DNA of 64,000 nucleotides from Oceanospirillum sp048265165 (GCF_048265165.1 NZ_JBLXCD010000001.1:496001-560000), one strand, 5' to 3'. Shown: positions 51,549 through 61,007, counted from the stretch's first letter. A program made the numbers and translations. Notes: generated by a model from the letters alone, not told the origin.

Positions 51549-53972
51549 CTAATGAGTACTTGCCTGAGAACCTTTATCTTTTCCCTTTGCGGCCTCTTCC
51601 GGAACCAAAGGGGCGACAAAAGGCACCGGTTCTTCTGCCAAAGCAACCTCCAACACCTCATCGATCCATTTCACAGGACGAATGTCAAGCTCCCCTTTAA
51701 TAGAATCGGGAACTTCTTTCAGGTCCTTACGGTTCTCTTCAGGAATAACTACCGTTTTTATACCACCACGACGGGCAGCCAGCAATTTTTCTTTCAGGCC
51801 ACCAATAGGGAGGACTTCACCACGAAGTGTAATCTCACCCGTCATCGCCACAGTACTTTTAACCGGAATTCCCGAAAGAACAGAAATCAGTGCGGTGCAC
51901 ATGCCAATACCAGCGCTTGGGCCATCTTTTGGGGTAGCCCCTTCTGGCACGTGAACATGAATATCACGTTTCTCATAAAACTGCGGGTCGATACCCCAGC
52001 CCTGAGCACGGCCACGGACAACCGTCATCGCCGCCTGGATAGACTCTTTCATCACGTCTCCCAGGGAACCGGTATGAATCGTGCGACCTTTACCCGGAAC
52101 TGAAGCCGCTTCAAGGTTCAGCAGCTCACCACCAACCTGTGTCCAGGCAAGTCCTGTCACACGACCAACCTGATTATCTTCATCAGCCAGTCCGTAACTG
52201 AATTTGCGAACCCCACAATATTCTTCAATTTTTTCCTGAGTCAGTACAATCGGGTCACTGAAGCCTTCAGAGCCACGCTTGATAATTTCACGCACAGCTT
52301 TACGGCAAACCTTAGCGATCTCGCGCTCAAGGGCACGCACGCCTGCTTCACGGGTGTAATAGCGAATTAACTCAAGCAGGGCATCTTTGTCAAAAGAAAG
52401 CTCTTTTTCTGTCAGACCGTTCTGCTCAAACTGCTTCTTGACCAAATAACGCTCTGAAATTGCCAGTTTTTCATCTTCGGTATAACCCGGCAGACGAATC
52501 ACTTCCATACGATCCAGCAAAGGGCCCGGAATATTCATTGAGTTAGACGTACAAACAAACATCACATCAGACAGGTCGTAATCAACCTCCAGGTAGTGAT
52601 CATTAAATTTGCTGTTCTGCTCAGGATCCAAAACTTCAAGCAGAGCCGAGGCCGGATCACCACGGTGATCCATACCCATTTTATCAATCTCATCCAACAG
52701 GAAGAGCGGGTTTTTTACGCCAACTTTGGACATTTTCTGCAACAGCTTACCGGGCATAGAACCGATATAGGTACGTCGGTGGCCGCGAATCTCAGATTCA
52801 TCACGCACCCCACCCAGAGCCATGCGGACATATTTGCGGTTGGTGGCTTTGGCGATAGACTGCCCCAGAGAGGTCTTACCTACACCTGGAGGTCCCACTA
52901 AACAAAGAACAGGCCCTTTCAGCTTCTTAACACGCTTCTGTACCGCCAGGTAATCCAGAATTCGCTCTTTCACTTCTTCCAGACCATAGTGATCCGCTTC
53001 AAGAACTTCTTCCGCCTTCTCCATATCATGGGAAACTTTCGAGCGTTTCTTCCATGGCAGGCTTACCATCCAATCAATATAACTACGCACCACAGTTGCT
53101 TCTGCAGACATAGTCGACATCATCTTCAGTTTTTTAAGCTCAGCAGACGCCTTATCTTTTGCGTCTTTTGGCATCCCGGCTTTCTCAATCCGGTCAGCTA
53201 GCTCATCAACTTCAGATGCGCCATTTTCCAGGTCACCCATCTCTTTCTGAATTGCTTTCATCTGCTCATTCAGATAGTACTCGCGCTGATTTTTCTCCAT
53301 CTGCTGCTTAACACGGCCACGAACACGCTTCTCAACCTCAAGCAGATCTATTTCAGTCTCGATATAGGTCATCAGCTGCTCAATGCGATCCCGCACACTT
53401 TCAGATTCGAGCAACTTCTGTTTTTCAGCGACATTCAGAGAAAGGTGTGCCGACATCGTATCGACCAGCCGACTTGGGTCTGTAATGTTTTTCAGTGATG
53501 TCAGAACTTCTGCCGGAACCTTTTTGCTGAGCTTAGTGTACTGCTCAAACTGGTTCATCAGTACATGGCACAAGCTCTCGGCTTCCCGCTCGCTTAGCGC
53601 ATCCAGCGCATGCAAAGAGACTTCAGCCTCAAGAAACTCCCCAGTATCGTTAATCTGGTTAAGCTCAGCGCGGGCTTCACCTTCAATCAATACCTTAACT
53701 GTACCGTCAGGAAGTTTAAGCAGCTGCAGTACTGATGCCACTGTACCTACACGGTATAGATCGCCGGAGGAAGGCTCGTCAACACCCGCTTCTTTCTGTG
53801 CCGCCAGAAAGACTTTCTTACCATCAGCCATAGCGGCTTCAAGCGCCTGAATTGAGCGCTCACGACCCACAAATAAAGGCAGAACCATCTGCGGAAAAAC
53901 CACCACATCCCGCAAAGGTAAAAGCGGTAGGGTCTGCGTATCTAATACTTCGTTTGCTTGTTTCTGCTCCAT
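51549..53972 (-). CDS. lon: ATP-dependent protease Lon
   Basis: Cytoplasmic AAA+ serine protease, 807 residues. N-terminal substrate domain (LPLLPLRDVVVFPQMVLPLFVGR), AAA+ module with Walker A GPPGVGKTS and Walker B FLLDEIDKMG, and a protease domain with the Ser/Lys dyad in PKDGPSAGIG and GGLKEKLLAARR. The frame reaches TTG 54008, but ATG 53972 behind AGAGGTGG is more likely. It degrades misfolded and regulatory proteins. Heat induction is suggested by the promoter described upstream. Confidence 0.96.
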   Translation of the reverse strand: MEQKQANEVLDTQTLPLLPLRDVVVFPQMVLPLFVGRERSIQALEAAMADGKKVFLAAQKEAGVDEPSSGDLYRVGTVASVLQLLKLPDGTVKVLIEGEARAELNQINDTGEFLEAEVSLHALDALSEREAESLCHVLMNQFEQYTKLSKKVPAEVLTSLKNITDPSRLVDTMSAHLSLNVAEKQKLLESESVRDRIEQLMTYIETEIDLLEVEKRVRGRVKQQMEKNQREYYLNEQMKAIQKEMGDLENGASEVDELADRIEKAGMPKDAKDKASAELKKLKMMSTMSAEATVVRSYIDWMVSLPWKKRSKVSHDMEKAEEVLEADHYGLEEVKERILDYLAVQKRVKKLKGPVLCLVGPPGVGKTSLGQSIAKATNRKYVRMALGGVRDESEIRGHRRTYIGSMPGKLLQKMSKVGVKNPLFLLDEIDKMGMDHRGDPASALLEVLDPEQNSKFNDHYLEVDYDLSDVMFVCTSNSMNIPGPLLDRMEVIRLPGYTEDEKLAISERYLVKKQFEQNGLTEKELSFDKDALLELIRYYTREAGVRALEREIAKVCRKAVREIIKRGSEGFSDPIVLTQEKIEEYCGVRKFSYGLADEDNQVGRVTGLAWTQVGGELLNLEAASVPGKGRTIHTGSLGDVMKESIQAAMTVVRGRAQGWGIDPQFYEKRDIHVHVPEGATPKDGPSAGIGMCTALISVLSGIPVKSTVAMTGEITLRGEVLPIGGLKEKLLAARRGGIKTVVIPEENRKDLKEVPDSIKGELDIRPVKWIDEVLEVALAEEPVPFVAPLVPEEAAKGKDKGSQASTH

Positions 53973-54036
53973 AGCAGAACCACCTCTAAACCGGAACGTA
54001 CCGGCCAATCCAATACGTTAAAAACTTATCTTTTGC

Positions 54037-54063
54037 AGATGGGGTCGTAAATAAATAATACAA
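54037..54063 (-). promoter_or_regulatory. Sigma-32-like heat-shock promoter of lon
   Basis: On the minus strand CCCCATCT (54044-54037) is a full match to the sigma-32 -10 box, and TTGTAT (54063-54058) lies 13 bp upstream in place of CTTGAA. It is 64 bp before the lon start. lon is a known sigma-32 target in other Gammaproteobacteria. Confidence 0.7.
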
Positions 54064-54151
54064 CCCTTTGATCTGACTTAGAAAATAATGCACAGCTTCA
54101 CTGTAATACGATAGCAACTATTTGTCCTACGCAAGCGGTGCAACATGAAAT

Positions 54152-54181
54152 CAAAAAAAAAGGGCCCAGAGGGCCCCTTTA
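54152..54181 (-). terminator. Terminator after clpX
   Basis: Minus strand: GGGGCCC and GGGCCC arms around TCT, followed by nine T. It separates clpPX from lon, so lon relies on its own promoter. Confidence 0.9.
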
Positions 54182-54192
54182 GAATACGGAAT

Positions 54193-55476
54193 CTAGCCCT
54201 TATCACCAGAAGCCAGATCAGTATCATCATTGCTGTAAATCAGCAGAGGTTCTGATTCACCTTTAATGACATTATCATCAACAACAACTTTGCTGACGCC
54301 TTGCGCAGAAGGGATATCATACATGGTTGGCAAAAGCACAGACTCTAGGATAGAACGCAGGCCTCGAGCGCCTGTTTTCCGCTCCATCGCTTTCTGAGCC
54401 ACAGCTTTGAGAGCTTCACTACGAAACTCTAGCTCAACATCTTCCATTTCGAATAGTTTAGCATACTGCTTGGTCAGCGCATTCTTGGGTTCACTCAGAA
54501 TTTTGACCAGTGCTTCTTCGTCTAATTCCTGTAATGTAGCAACAACAGGCAGACGCCCCACAAACTCGGGGATTAAACCAAAACGAACAAGATCTTCCGG
54601 CTCGACATCCTGAAGCATAGCACCAACTGATTTATCAATTTCTTTGCTTTGTACCTCAGCTGAGAAACCGATACCCCCTTTGGATGAACGCTCTTGGATC
54701 ACTTTTTCAAGCCCAGCAAAAGCACCGCCACAGATGAACAGAATGTTTGAGGTATCAACCTGCAAAAACTCCTGTTGCGGATGCTTGCGACCACCTTGAG
54801 GCGGGACAGAAGCAACCGTGCCTTCAATCAGCTTCAGCAATGCCTGCTGAACACCCTCACCGGAAACATCACGGGTGATCGACGGGTTATCGGATTTACG
54901 GGAGATCTTATCGATCTCATCGATATAAACGATACCCCGTTGAGCTTTCTCTACGTCGTAATCGCACTTCTGGAGCAATTTCTGAATGATGTTCTCAACA
55001 TCTTCACCAACATAACCCGCTTCCGTGAGTGTCGTAGCATCAGCAATGGTAAAAGGAACATTTAACTGCCGTGCCAAGGTCTCAGCCAGCAAGGTTTTAC
55101 CACTACCGGTAGGACCAATCAGCAGAATGTTACTTTTGCCGAGTTCAACATCACTCTTAGCCCGACCACCATGACGCAGGCGCTTATAATGATTATAAAC
55201 AGCAACAGACAGCGTCATCTTAGCTTTTGGCTGGCCAATAACGTAATCATCGAGAGTTGAGCGAATCTCTTGCGGTACAGGAAGGCGCTCAGATTCAGTC
55301 TCTGGGGTATCTTCAGCGATCTCTTCACGAATAATATCATTGCACAGGTCAACGCATTCATCGCAGATATAAACAGAAGGGCCGGCAATCAGCTTGCGAA
55401 CTTCATTCTGATTTTTTCCGCAGAATGAGCAGTACAACAGCTTGCCGCCATCATTACCGGAATCATTTTGGCCCAT
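54193..55476 (-). CDS. clpX: ATP-dependent Clp protease ATP-binding subunit ClpX
   Basis: AAA+ unfoldase, 427 residues, that feeds ClpP. N-terminal zinc domain with Cys pairs CSFCGKN and CDECVDLC, Walker A GPTGSGKT, pore loop GYVG, Walker B IVYIDEIDKI, and the IGF-type ClpP contact (SKGGIGFSAEV). Start ATG 55476, 65 bp after clpP. Confidence 0.97.
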   Translation of the reverse strand: MGQNDSGNDGGKLLYCSFCGKNQNEVRKLIAGPSVYICDECVDLCNDIIREEIAEDTPETESERLPVPQEIRSTLDDYVIGQPKAKMTLSVAVYNHYKRLRHGGRAKSDVELGKSNILLIGPTGSGKTLLAETLARQLNVPFTIADATTLTEAGYVGEDVENIIQKLLQKCDYDVEKAQRGIVYIDEIDKISRKSDNPSITRDVSGEGVQQALLKLIEGTVASVPPQGGRKHPQQEFLQVDTSNILFICGGAFAGLEKVIQERSSKGGIGFSAEVQSKEIDKSVGAMLQDVEPEDLVRFGLIPEFVGRLPVVATLQELDEEALVKILSEPKNALTKQYAKLFEMEDVELEFRSEALKAVAQKAMERKTGARGLRSILESVLLPTMYDIPSAQGVSKVVVDDNVIKGESEPLLIYSNDDTDLASGDKG

Positions 55477-55541
55477 TCGTTACCTCGGTTTACTTAATCA
55501 TGGCAACCCTCGGGCCACCACTAAAATTCAACAGCGCTTAA

Positions 55542-56159
55542 TCAGCCCTGCACTCGCTGATCCAGAACTTTATCGATCAGCCCGTATTCTACTGCCGTCT
55601 CACCATCCATAAAGTTATCACGGTCAGTATCTTTAGCGATCTCATCGATCGGTTTGCCCGTGTGATGAGAAAGGACTTTATTCAGTTTCTCGCGAATTGT
55701 CAGAATCTCACGAGTATGAATTTCAATATCTGTTGCCTGTCCCTGGAAGCCACCCAGCGGCTGATGAATCATCATTCGGGAGTGAGGCAGACAGTAACGT
55801 TTACCTTCCGCGCCACCGGTTAAAAGAAGGGCTCCCATGCTGGCAGCCTGGCCGATACACATCGTACTGACATCCGGCTTGATAAACTGCATGGTGTCAT
55901 AAATAGACATACCAGCCGTCACAGATCCACCTGGGGAGTTGATATACAGGTGAATATCTTTATCCGGGTTTTCTGACTCTAAAAACAGCAATTGAGCGAC
56001 GACTAAATTGGCCATGTGATCTTCAACAGGGCCCACAAGAAAAATAACACGCTCTTTTAAAAGACGTGAATAGATATCGTATGCACGTTCGCCCCGTGAT
56101 GATTGCTCAACAACCATTGGCACTAGGCCAGAATTCATAATCTCGTGCGGATTGCTCAT
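55542..56159 (-). CDS. clpP: ATP-dependent Clp protease proteolytic subunit
   Basis: Serine protease forming the 14-mer chamber, 205 residues. Triad: Ser in GQAASMGALL, His in SRMMIHQP, Asp in KDTDRDNFM. The frame starts at 56195; ATG 56159, 9 bp behind GAAGGG, is preferred. A propeptide of about a dozen residues precedes the conserved LVPMVVEQSSRGERAYDIYS. Own promoter in the short gap behind tig. Confidence 0.96.
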   Translation of the reverse strand: MSNPHEIMNSGLVPMVVEQSSRGERAYDIYSRLLKERVIFLVGPVEDHMANLVVAQLLFLESENPDKDIHLYINSPGGSVTAGMSIYDTMQFIKPDVSTMCIGQAASMGALLLTGGAEGKRYCLPHSRMMIHQPLGGFQGQATDIEIHTREILTIREKLNKVLSHHTGKPIDEIAKDTDRDNFMDGETAVEYGLIDKVLDQRVQG

Positions 56160-56193
56160 ATGCATATACCCTTCGTAAAAATGCCTGACCCCC

Positions 56194-56223
56194 ATAATAG
56201 AGGCCAGGCTATGAAGTCGTCAA
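56194..56223 (-). promoter_or_regulatory. Sigma-70-like promoter of clpP
   Basis: Minus strand TTGACG (56223-56218), 18-bp spacer, TATTAT (56199-56194), in the 79-bp gap between tig and clpP. Transcription would start about 28 nt before the clpP ATG. Confidence 0.65.
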
Positions 56224-56238
56224 AACGATCTTTGCGGA

Positions 56239-57558
56239 TTAAGCGGCTTCAGCATTCTGCTCAGCTGGCTTAATAGCATCATCGTAGGACATTGCTACTT
56301 CATTTACAGTTGCTTCATTCAGCAGGTTTTCAACAACCTGCTCTTCCAGAACTGCCGATTCCAGTTGCTGACGCATCTGCTCATTGTTCATGTAGTAATC
56401 GACAACCTGCTGAGGATCCTGGTAAGACTCAGCCAGCTTCTCAACGTACGCACGAAGCGCAGTATCATCAGCTTTCAGCTCTTTCGCTTCAACAACAGCA
56501 GCCATCAGCAGACCCAGTTTAACACGCTTTTCAGCTTGCTCCTGGAACAGCTCTGCTGGCAACGCAGAAGCATCAAAGTTTGATGGGCCACCGAATTGTT
56601 GTACCGCCTGTTGGCGCAGAGCATCAATCTCATTGCTGACAAGAGCTTTAGGCACATCGAACTCGTTACGTTCAACCAGAGCGGTAACAACCTGCTCTTT
56701 GACTTTGCTCTTAACAGTCTGCTCCAGTTCACGCTCCATGTTTTTCTTAACATCAGCACGGAACGCTTCCAGACCACCTTCCTCTACGCCATAAAGCTTG
56801 AAGAAGTCATCATCCAGCTCAGGCTTCTGCTGCTCAGATACTTTATTCACTTTAACTTTGAATACTGCATCTTTACCTTTCAGCTGTTCAGCCTGGTAAT
56901 CTTCAGGGAAGGTAACGTTTACATCTTTCTCATCACCGGCTTTAGCACCCACCAACTGCGCTTCAAAACCAGGGATAAACGTACCGGAGGACAGACCCAG
57001 GTCATGACCTTCCGCTTTACCACCTTCGAATGCTTCACCATCGATAAAGCCTTCAAAATCGATATTCACCTGATCCTGCTCAGTAGCGGCACGATCAACT
57101 TCGCTCCACTTAGCTTGTTGCTCACGCAGAACTTCAATCATTTTGTCCAGATCTTCGTCAGAAACTGAAGCAACAGGCTTCTCAACTGACAGATCCGCAA
57201 CAGAACCAACTTCAACTTCCGGGTAAACTTCCAGAGTTGCAACAAATTCCAGGTCTTTGCCTGCTTCATTTACAGAAGCATCAATTTCAGGGTAACCGGC
57301 TGGGTTCAGTTTTTCCTGTGTGATTGCTTCAACGTACTGGGTACGCATAACTTCAGAAACAACCTCAGCACGTACTTCGCTGCCATACTGACGACGCAGG
57401 TGGCTCATTGGCACCTTGCCACGACGAAAGCCGTTGATACGTGCGCTTTTAGCAGTCTGTTTAAGACGCTCCTCAACTGCTTCATCAATTTGCGCTGCTG
57501 GCACCTGAATTGTGACGCGACGCTCAAGACCAGAAGTCGTTTCAACGGAAACTTGCAT
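56239..57558 (-). CDS. tig: Trigger factor
   Basis: Ribosome-bound folding chaperone with peptidyl-prolyl isomerase activity, 439 residues. The ribosome-binding loop GFRRGKVP is at about residues 42-49, the FKBP-type domain at about 150-240 (GFIDGEAFEGGKAE) and a helical C-terminal chaperone domain follows. ATG 57558 (MQVSVETTSGLERR, as in E. coli) behind GAGG is used rather than 57573. First of tig-clpP-clpX-lon. Confidence 0.97.
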   Translation of the reverse strand: MQVSVETTSGLERRVTIQVPAAQIDEAVEERLKQTAKSARINGFRRGKVPMSHLRRQYGSEVRAEVVSEVMRTQYVEAITQEKLNPAGYPEIDASVNEAGKDLEFVATLEVYPEVEVGSVADLSVEKPVASVSDEDLDKMIEVLREQQAKWSEVDRAATEQDQVNIDFEGFIDGEAFEGGKAEGHDLGLSSGTFIPGFEAQLVGAKAGDEKDVNVTFPEDYQAEQLKGKDAVFKVKVNKVSEQQKPELDDDFFKLYGVEEGGLEAFRADVKKNMERELEQTVKSKVKEQVVTALVERNEFDVPKALVSNEIDALRQQAVQQFGGPSNFDASALPAELFQEQAEKRVKLGLLMAAVVEAKELKADDTALRAYVEKLAESYQDPQQVVDYYMNNEQMRQQLESAVLEEQVVENLLNEATVNEVAMSYDDAIKPAEQNAEAA

Positions 57559-57797
57559 GAAAAATCCTCGCAATACTTTAATGCTTCTTTATAGATAAGC
57601 TGAAAGAATGAGATTTTAAGAGCAGAAACACTCGCAAGCAAGCGGTTATCGCTCTTACAGGTCATAAGATGACAAAAGAAATACAAAAAATGTTAACTCT
57701 AGACATTCTAGCAACACTATTCACTAAAAAGTAAATAAAAACAATAAAATTCAAAGAGTTACACTAGGAGAAAACCAAAAGAGAAGAGAAAGAGAAA

Positions 57798-57874
57798 TGG
57801 TCGGGATAGAGGGATTCGAACCCCCGACATCCTGCTCCCAAAGCAGGCGCGCTACCAGACTGCGCTATATCCCG
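57798..57874 (-). tRNA. tRNA-Pro (TGG), copy 1
   Basis: 77-nt cloverleaf with acceptor CGGGATA/TATCCCG-type ends, anticodon TGG in CTTTGGGAG, and encoded CCA. Last gene of the six-tRNA operon. The sequence equals copies 2 and 3. No clear terminator is seen after it. Confidence 0.97.
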
Positions 57875-57903
57875 ACATACAAAAACCAGATCCCGAAGAG
57901 AAC

Positions 57904-57980
57904 TGGGGTGAACGATGGGGCTCGAACCCACGACAACCGGAATCACAATCCGGGGCTCTACCAACTGAGCTACGCTCACC
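57904..57980 (-). tRNA. tRNA-His (GTG), copy 1
   Basis: 77 nt including an encoded G at -1 that pairs with discriminator C73, the identity mark of tRNA-His, and encoded CCA. Anticodon loop TTGTGAT gives GTG. Identical to copy 2. Confidence 0.97.
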
Positions 57981-58004
57981 ACAAACCATACAAAAGCATG
58001 ATAA

Positions 58005-58081
58005 TGGTCGGGATAGAGGGATTCGAACCCCCGACATCCTGCTCCCAAAGCAGGCGCGCTACCAGACTGCGCTATATCCCG
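58005..58081 (-). tRNA. tRNA-Pro (TGG), copy 2
   Basis: Identical over 77 nt to the other two tRNA-Pro genes, with anticodon TGG and encoded CCA. Confidence 0.97.
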
Positions 58082-58138
58082 ACTTAAAACACCTCTAATT
58101 GACAGAGGCTTTGATACTTTAAAGTATCCAATCAAAAA

Positions 58139-58215
58139 TGGGGTGAACGATGGGGCTCGAACCCACGACAACCGGAATCACAATCCGGGGCTCTACCAAC
58201 TGAGCTACGCTCACC
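58139..58215 (-). tRNA. tRNA-His (GTG), copy 2
   Basis: Identical over 77 nt to copy 1, with G-1:C73 and encoded CCA. The spacer between this gene and tRNA-Pro copy 2 (57 bp) differs in length and sequence from the matching spacer of copy 1 (29 bp). Confidence 0.97.
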
Positions 58216-58261
58216 ACATACACTAAATGCTCACACATCCAGCGACTGCCGAACTGAACAC

Positions 58262-58338
58262 TGGCGCGCCCAGCAGGACTCGAACCTGCAACCTACGGCT
58301 TAGAAGGCCGTTGCTCTATCCGGTTGAGCTATAGGCGC
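58262..58338 (-). tRNA. tRNA-Arg (TCT)
   Basis: 77-nt cloverleaf with acceptor GCGCCTA/TGGGCGC, discriminator G, encoded CCA and anticodon loop CTTCTAA giving TCT. Second gene of the operon. Confidence 0.95.
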
Positions 58339-58354
58339 GTTACAAGTTCAAAAA

Positions 58355-58431
58355 TGGTCGGGATAGAGGGATTCGAACCCCCGACATCCTGCTCCCAAAG
58401 CAGGCGCGCTACCAGACTGCGCTATATCCCG
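58355..58431 (-). tRNA. tRNA-Pro (TGG), copy 3
   Basis: First gene of the operon, identical to the other two tRNA-Pro genes. It begins 64 bp after the -10 box of the promoter. Confidence 0.97.
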
Positions 58432-58494
58432 ACTTACTTTCGACTAACTTATGCTTCGATGACTTCCATGAGTGGCCGCCTCAACATGCGGCGC

Positions 58495-58523
58495 ATTCTA
58501 TACACCTTAGAATTTTACGTCAA
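58495..58523 (-). promoter_or_regulatory. Stable-RNA promoter of the tRNA operon
   Basis: Minus strand TTGACG (58523-58518), 17-bp spacer, TAGAAT (58500-58495), then a GC-rich discriminator GCGCCGC, the pattern of growth-rate and ppGpp controlled promoters. An AT-rich stretch at 58524-58556 upstream may act as an UP element. Confidence 0.8.
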
Positions 58524-58653
58524 CTAAAATATTAAAAAAATTTAAGATTTTCATTTAGATACAAGACATTAGCCTTGGATATTCCCCCGCAGTGATGAAC
58601 ATGCGAAAATAGCTATATCAGTCACACAGTATGGGCAGGAGCACCTCCAAACG

Positions 58654-59511
58654 ATGAACGCCAAAATTATCGATGGCAAACAGATTGCGCAAAATATTCG
58701 GGATTCTATCTCTGAAAAAGTACAGAAACGTGTAGATAATGGAAAACGCCTACCGGGCTTAGCCGTTGTATTGGTTGGTGAAGATCCAGCCTCGGAAGTC
58801 TATGTACGCAACAAGAAAGCTGACTGCGAAAAAGCGGGCTTTAAATCATTTTCTTATGACCTGCCTGCAAACACTTCGCAAGATGAGCTACTGAAGCTAG
58901 TTGACGATCTGAACAGCAATCCTGAAGTTGATGGAATTCTGGTGCAACTGCCTTTACCCGCACACCTCAAATCTGACCTGATCCTTGAACGGATTCAACC
59001 CAATAAGGATGTGGATGGATTCCATCCCTACAACCTGGGTCGATTAGCACAACGCCTGCCTGTTCTGCGCCCATGTACGCCAAAAGGAATTATCACACTC
59101 CTAAACAGCACTGGTCGCGATATGCACGGCCTGAAAGCGACCATTGTTGGCGCATCCAATATTGTTGGCAGACCCATGGCTCTAGAGCTACTGCTGGCAG
59201 GCTGCACCGTTACAGTGACCCATCGTTTCACCAAAGACCTGCAAAAAGAAGTCTCTGAAGCCGATGTACTGGTTGTTGCTGTTGGCAAACCCGGGCTTGT
59301 TAAAGGCGAGTGGGTTAAAGAAGGAGCCATTGTTATCGATGTTGGCATTAACCGCCAGGATGACGGCAAACTGATTGGCGACGTTGAATTTGAACCTGCA
59401 GCCGCACGGGCAGGCTGGATCACTCCGGTTCCAGGCGGAGTGGGCCCGATGACCCGGGCCGCGCTGCTTGAAAACACACTTCAGGCCGCCGAGATGCATG
59501 ATACTGAATAA
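58654..59511 (+). CDS. folD: Methylenetetrahydrofolate dehydrogenase/cyclohydrolase
   Basis: Bifunctional cytoplasmic enzyme interconverting 5,10-methylene-THF and 10-formyl-THF with NADP, 285 residues. Marks: EDPASEVYVRNKKADCEKAGF with the catalytic Lys, VDGILVQLPLPAHL, PCTPKGI, VGASNIVGRPMALELLLAGCTVTVTH, and the end PVPGGVGPMTRA. Start ATG 58654 with CAGGA upstream. Followed by a strong terminator. Confidence 0.97.
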   Translation: MNAKIIDGKQIAQNIRDSISEKVQKRVDNGKRLPGLAVVLVGEDPASEVYVRNKKADCEKAGFKSFSYDLPANTSQDELLKLVDDLNSNPEVDGILVQLPLPAHLKSDLILERIQPNKDVDGFHPYNLGRLAQRLPVLRPCTPKGIITLLNSTGRDMHGLKATIVGASNIVGRPMALELLLAGCTVTVTHRFTKDLQKEVSEADVLVVAVGKPGLVKGEWVKEGAIVIDVGINRQDDGKLIGDVEFEPAAARAGWITPVPGGVGPMTRAALLENTLQAAEMHDTE

Positions 59512-59525
59512 GCCTTCAGTCTCAC

Positions 59526-59558
59526 AAAAAAGGGATGCCAGCCCGGCATCCCTTTTTT
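59526..59558. terminator. Bidirectional terminator folD / cysS
   Basis: GGGATGCC pairs with GGCATCCC around AGCCC, with A and T runs outside. It lies between two convergent genes. Confidence 0.93.
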
Positions 59559-59616
59559 CATTACAACCCAACCCCAGCACTCAGTACTGAGTTCAGAAAA
59601 AAACAAACCAGTAAGA

Positions 59617-61002
59617 TTACTCTCTCACCCAGGCTGTACCTTCACGGGAGTCTTTCAGAATAACCCCTTGCTCAGCCAGCGCATCACGAATGCGATCCGA
59701 CTCGGCAAAGTCTTTATTCTTACGCGCCTGCTTACGAGCCTCAATCTGAGCTTCGATATACTCTTCCGTTAAGCCTCCGCTTTGCGGCTCACCCTTCAGG
59801 AAAGCATCCGCATCCTGCCAAAAAAGCCCCAGCACATCACCAAATAAGCGAAGCGTACCAGCCAGCTGAGCAGCCGCCGCCATATCACCCTCTTTTTTGG
59901 CAATATTCAGATGCTTAGCCAGATCAAATAACACAGCAAAGGCTTCCGCCGTATTAAAGTCATCGTCCATTGCCGTTTTAAAGCGTTCAACCCACTCGCT
60001 TTCAGGTTTAATATCTGCCGCTTCAACCCCCTGCAGCGCTGTATAAAAACGCTCCAAAGATTGGCGAGCAGACTTCAAACCATCTTCCGAGTAATTGATC
60101 GGACTGCGGTAATGGCTGGATAACAGGAAGTAACGCACCACCTCAGGATTGTACTTTTCCAGTACATCCCGAATGGTGAAAAAGTTACCCAAAGACTTGG
60201 ACATTTTCTCCTGATCAACACGTACGGCACCGGCATGCATCCAGGTATTCGCATAGGTTTCACCGGTAGCCGCTTCCGATTGGGCGATCTCATTCTCATG
60301 ATGCGGGAACGGGAGATCCGGACCGCCGCCATGAATATCAAAATGATTACCCAAACAGCAAGTGGACATCGCTGAGCACTCAATATGCCAACCCGGACGC
60401 CCATTCCCCCAAGGTGATTCCCAACTGACCTCACCCTCTTTGGCAGCTTTCCAGAGCACAAAATCCATCGGATTCTCTTTGGCATCCTGCACATCAACAC
60501 GGGCACCGGCCTGCATATCATCCAGATTACGATTGGTCAGCTTACCGTAACCATCGAATTTATTAACCCGATAATAGACATCACCGTTATCTGCCGCATA
60601 AGCAAAACCTTTTTCAATCAGGGTCTGCACCATATTCAGAATATCCTGCATATGATGAGTAGCACGTGGTTCATGATCTGGGCGCAGTACATTCAGGCGA
60701 TCCTCGTCATCATGCATCGCCTGAATCATGCGTTCAGTCAGGGCCTCAACGGGCTCACCATTTTCACCAGCACGACGGATAATTTTGTCATCCACATCGG
60801 TGATGTTACGCACATAGTTTACATCGTAACCACGATGACGCAGATAGCGGGTAATCATATCGAACCCCACCATCACCCGCGCATGACCAATATGGCACAG
60901 GTCATAAACCGTAATGCCACAGACATACATGCGTACCTTATTCGCATCAATCGGTTTAAAAACCTCTTTCTTGCGCGTCATGGTGTTGTAGATCTGTAAC
61001 AT
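59617..61002 (-). CDS. cysS: Cysteinyl-tRNA synthetase
   Basis: Class I synthetase, 461 residues, full length. Zinc ligands include the Cys of YVCGITVYD and of HIECSAMS with HENEIAQSE; HIGH motif HIGHARV, KMSKS motif KMSKSLGNF. Start ATG 61002 behind GAAGGG, 5 bp after glnS, so both synthetases form one unit. Confidence 0.97.
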   Translation of the reverse strand: MLQIYNTMTRKKEVFKPIDANKVRMYVCGITVYDLCHIGHARVMVGFDMITRYLRHRGYDVNYVRNITDVDDKIIRRAGENGEPVEALTERMIQAMHDDEDRLNVLRPDHEPRATHHMQDILNMVQTLIEKGFAYAADNGDVYYRVNKFDGYGKLTNRNLDDMQAGARVDVQDAKENPMDFVLWKAAKEGEVSWESPWGNGRPGWHIECSAMSTCCLGNHFDIHGGGPDLPFPHHENEIAQSEAATGETYANTWMHAGAVRVDQEKMSKSLGNFFTIRDVLEKYNPEVVRYFLLSSHYRSPINYSEDGLKSARQSLERFYTALQGVEAADIKPESEWVERFKTAMDDDFNTAEAFAVLFDLAKHLNIAKKEGDMAAAAQLAGTLRLFGDVLGLFWQDADAFLKGEPQSGGLTEEYIEAQIEARKQARKNKDFAESDRIRDALAEQGVILKDSREGTAWVRE

Positions 61003-61007
61003 TCCAA

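Noticed and set aside
51321..52103. 260-residue frame on the plus strand opposite hupB and lon
   Set aside because: It is antisense to two certain genes, and its residue composition is what an antisense shadow gives.
57764..58171. Open frames on both strands over the tRNA cluster (also 57797-58087 and 58324-58527)
   Set aside because: They translate tRNA-Pro and tRNA-His genes; the repeated peptide comes from the repeated tRNAs.
57798..58431. CRISPR-like look of repeated blocks
   Set aside because: The blocks are 77-bp tRNA genes with full cloverleaf folds and CCA ends, not 25-40 bp repeats with uniform spacers.
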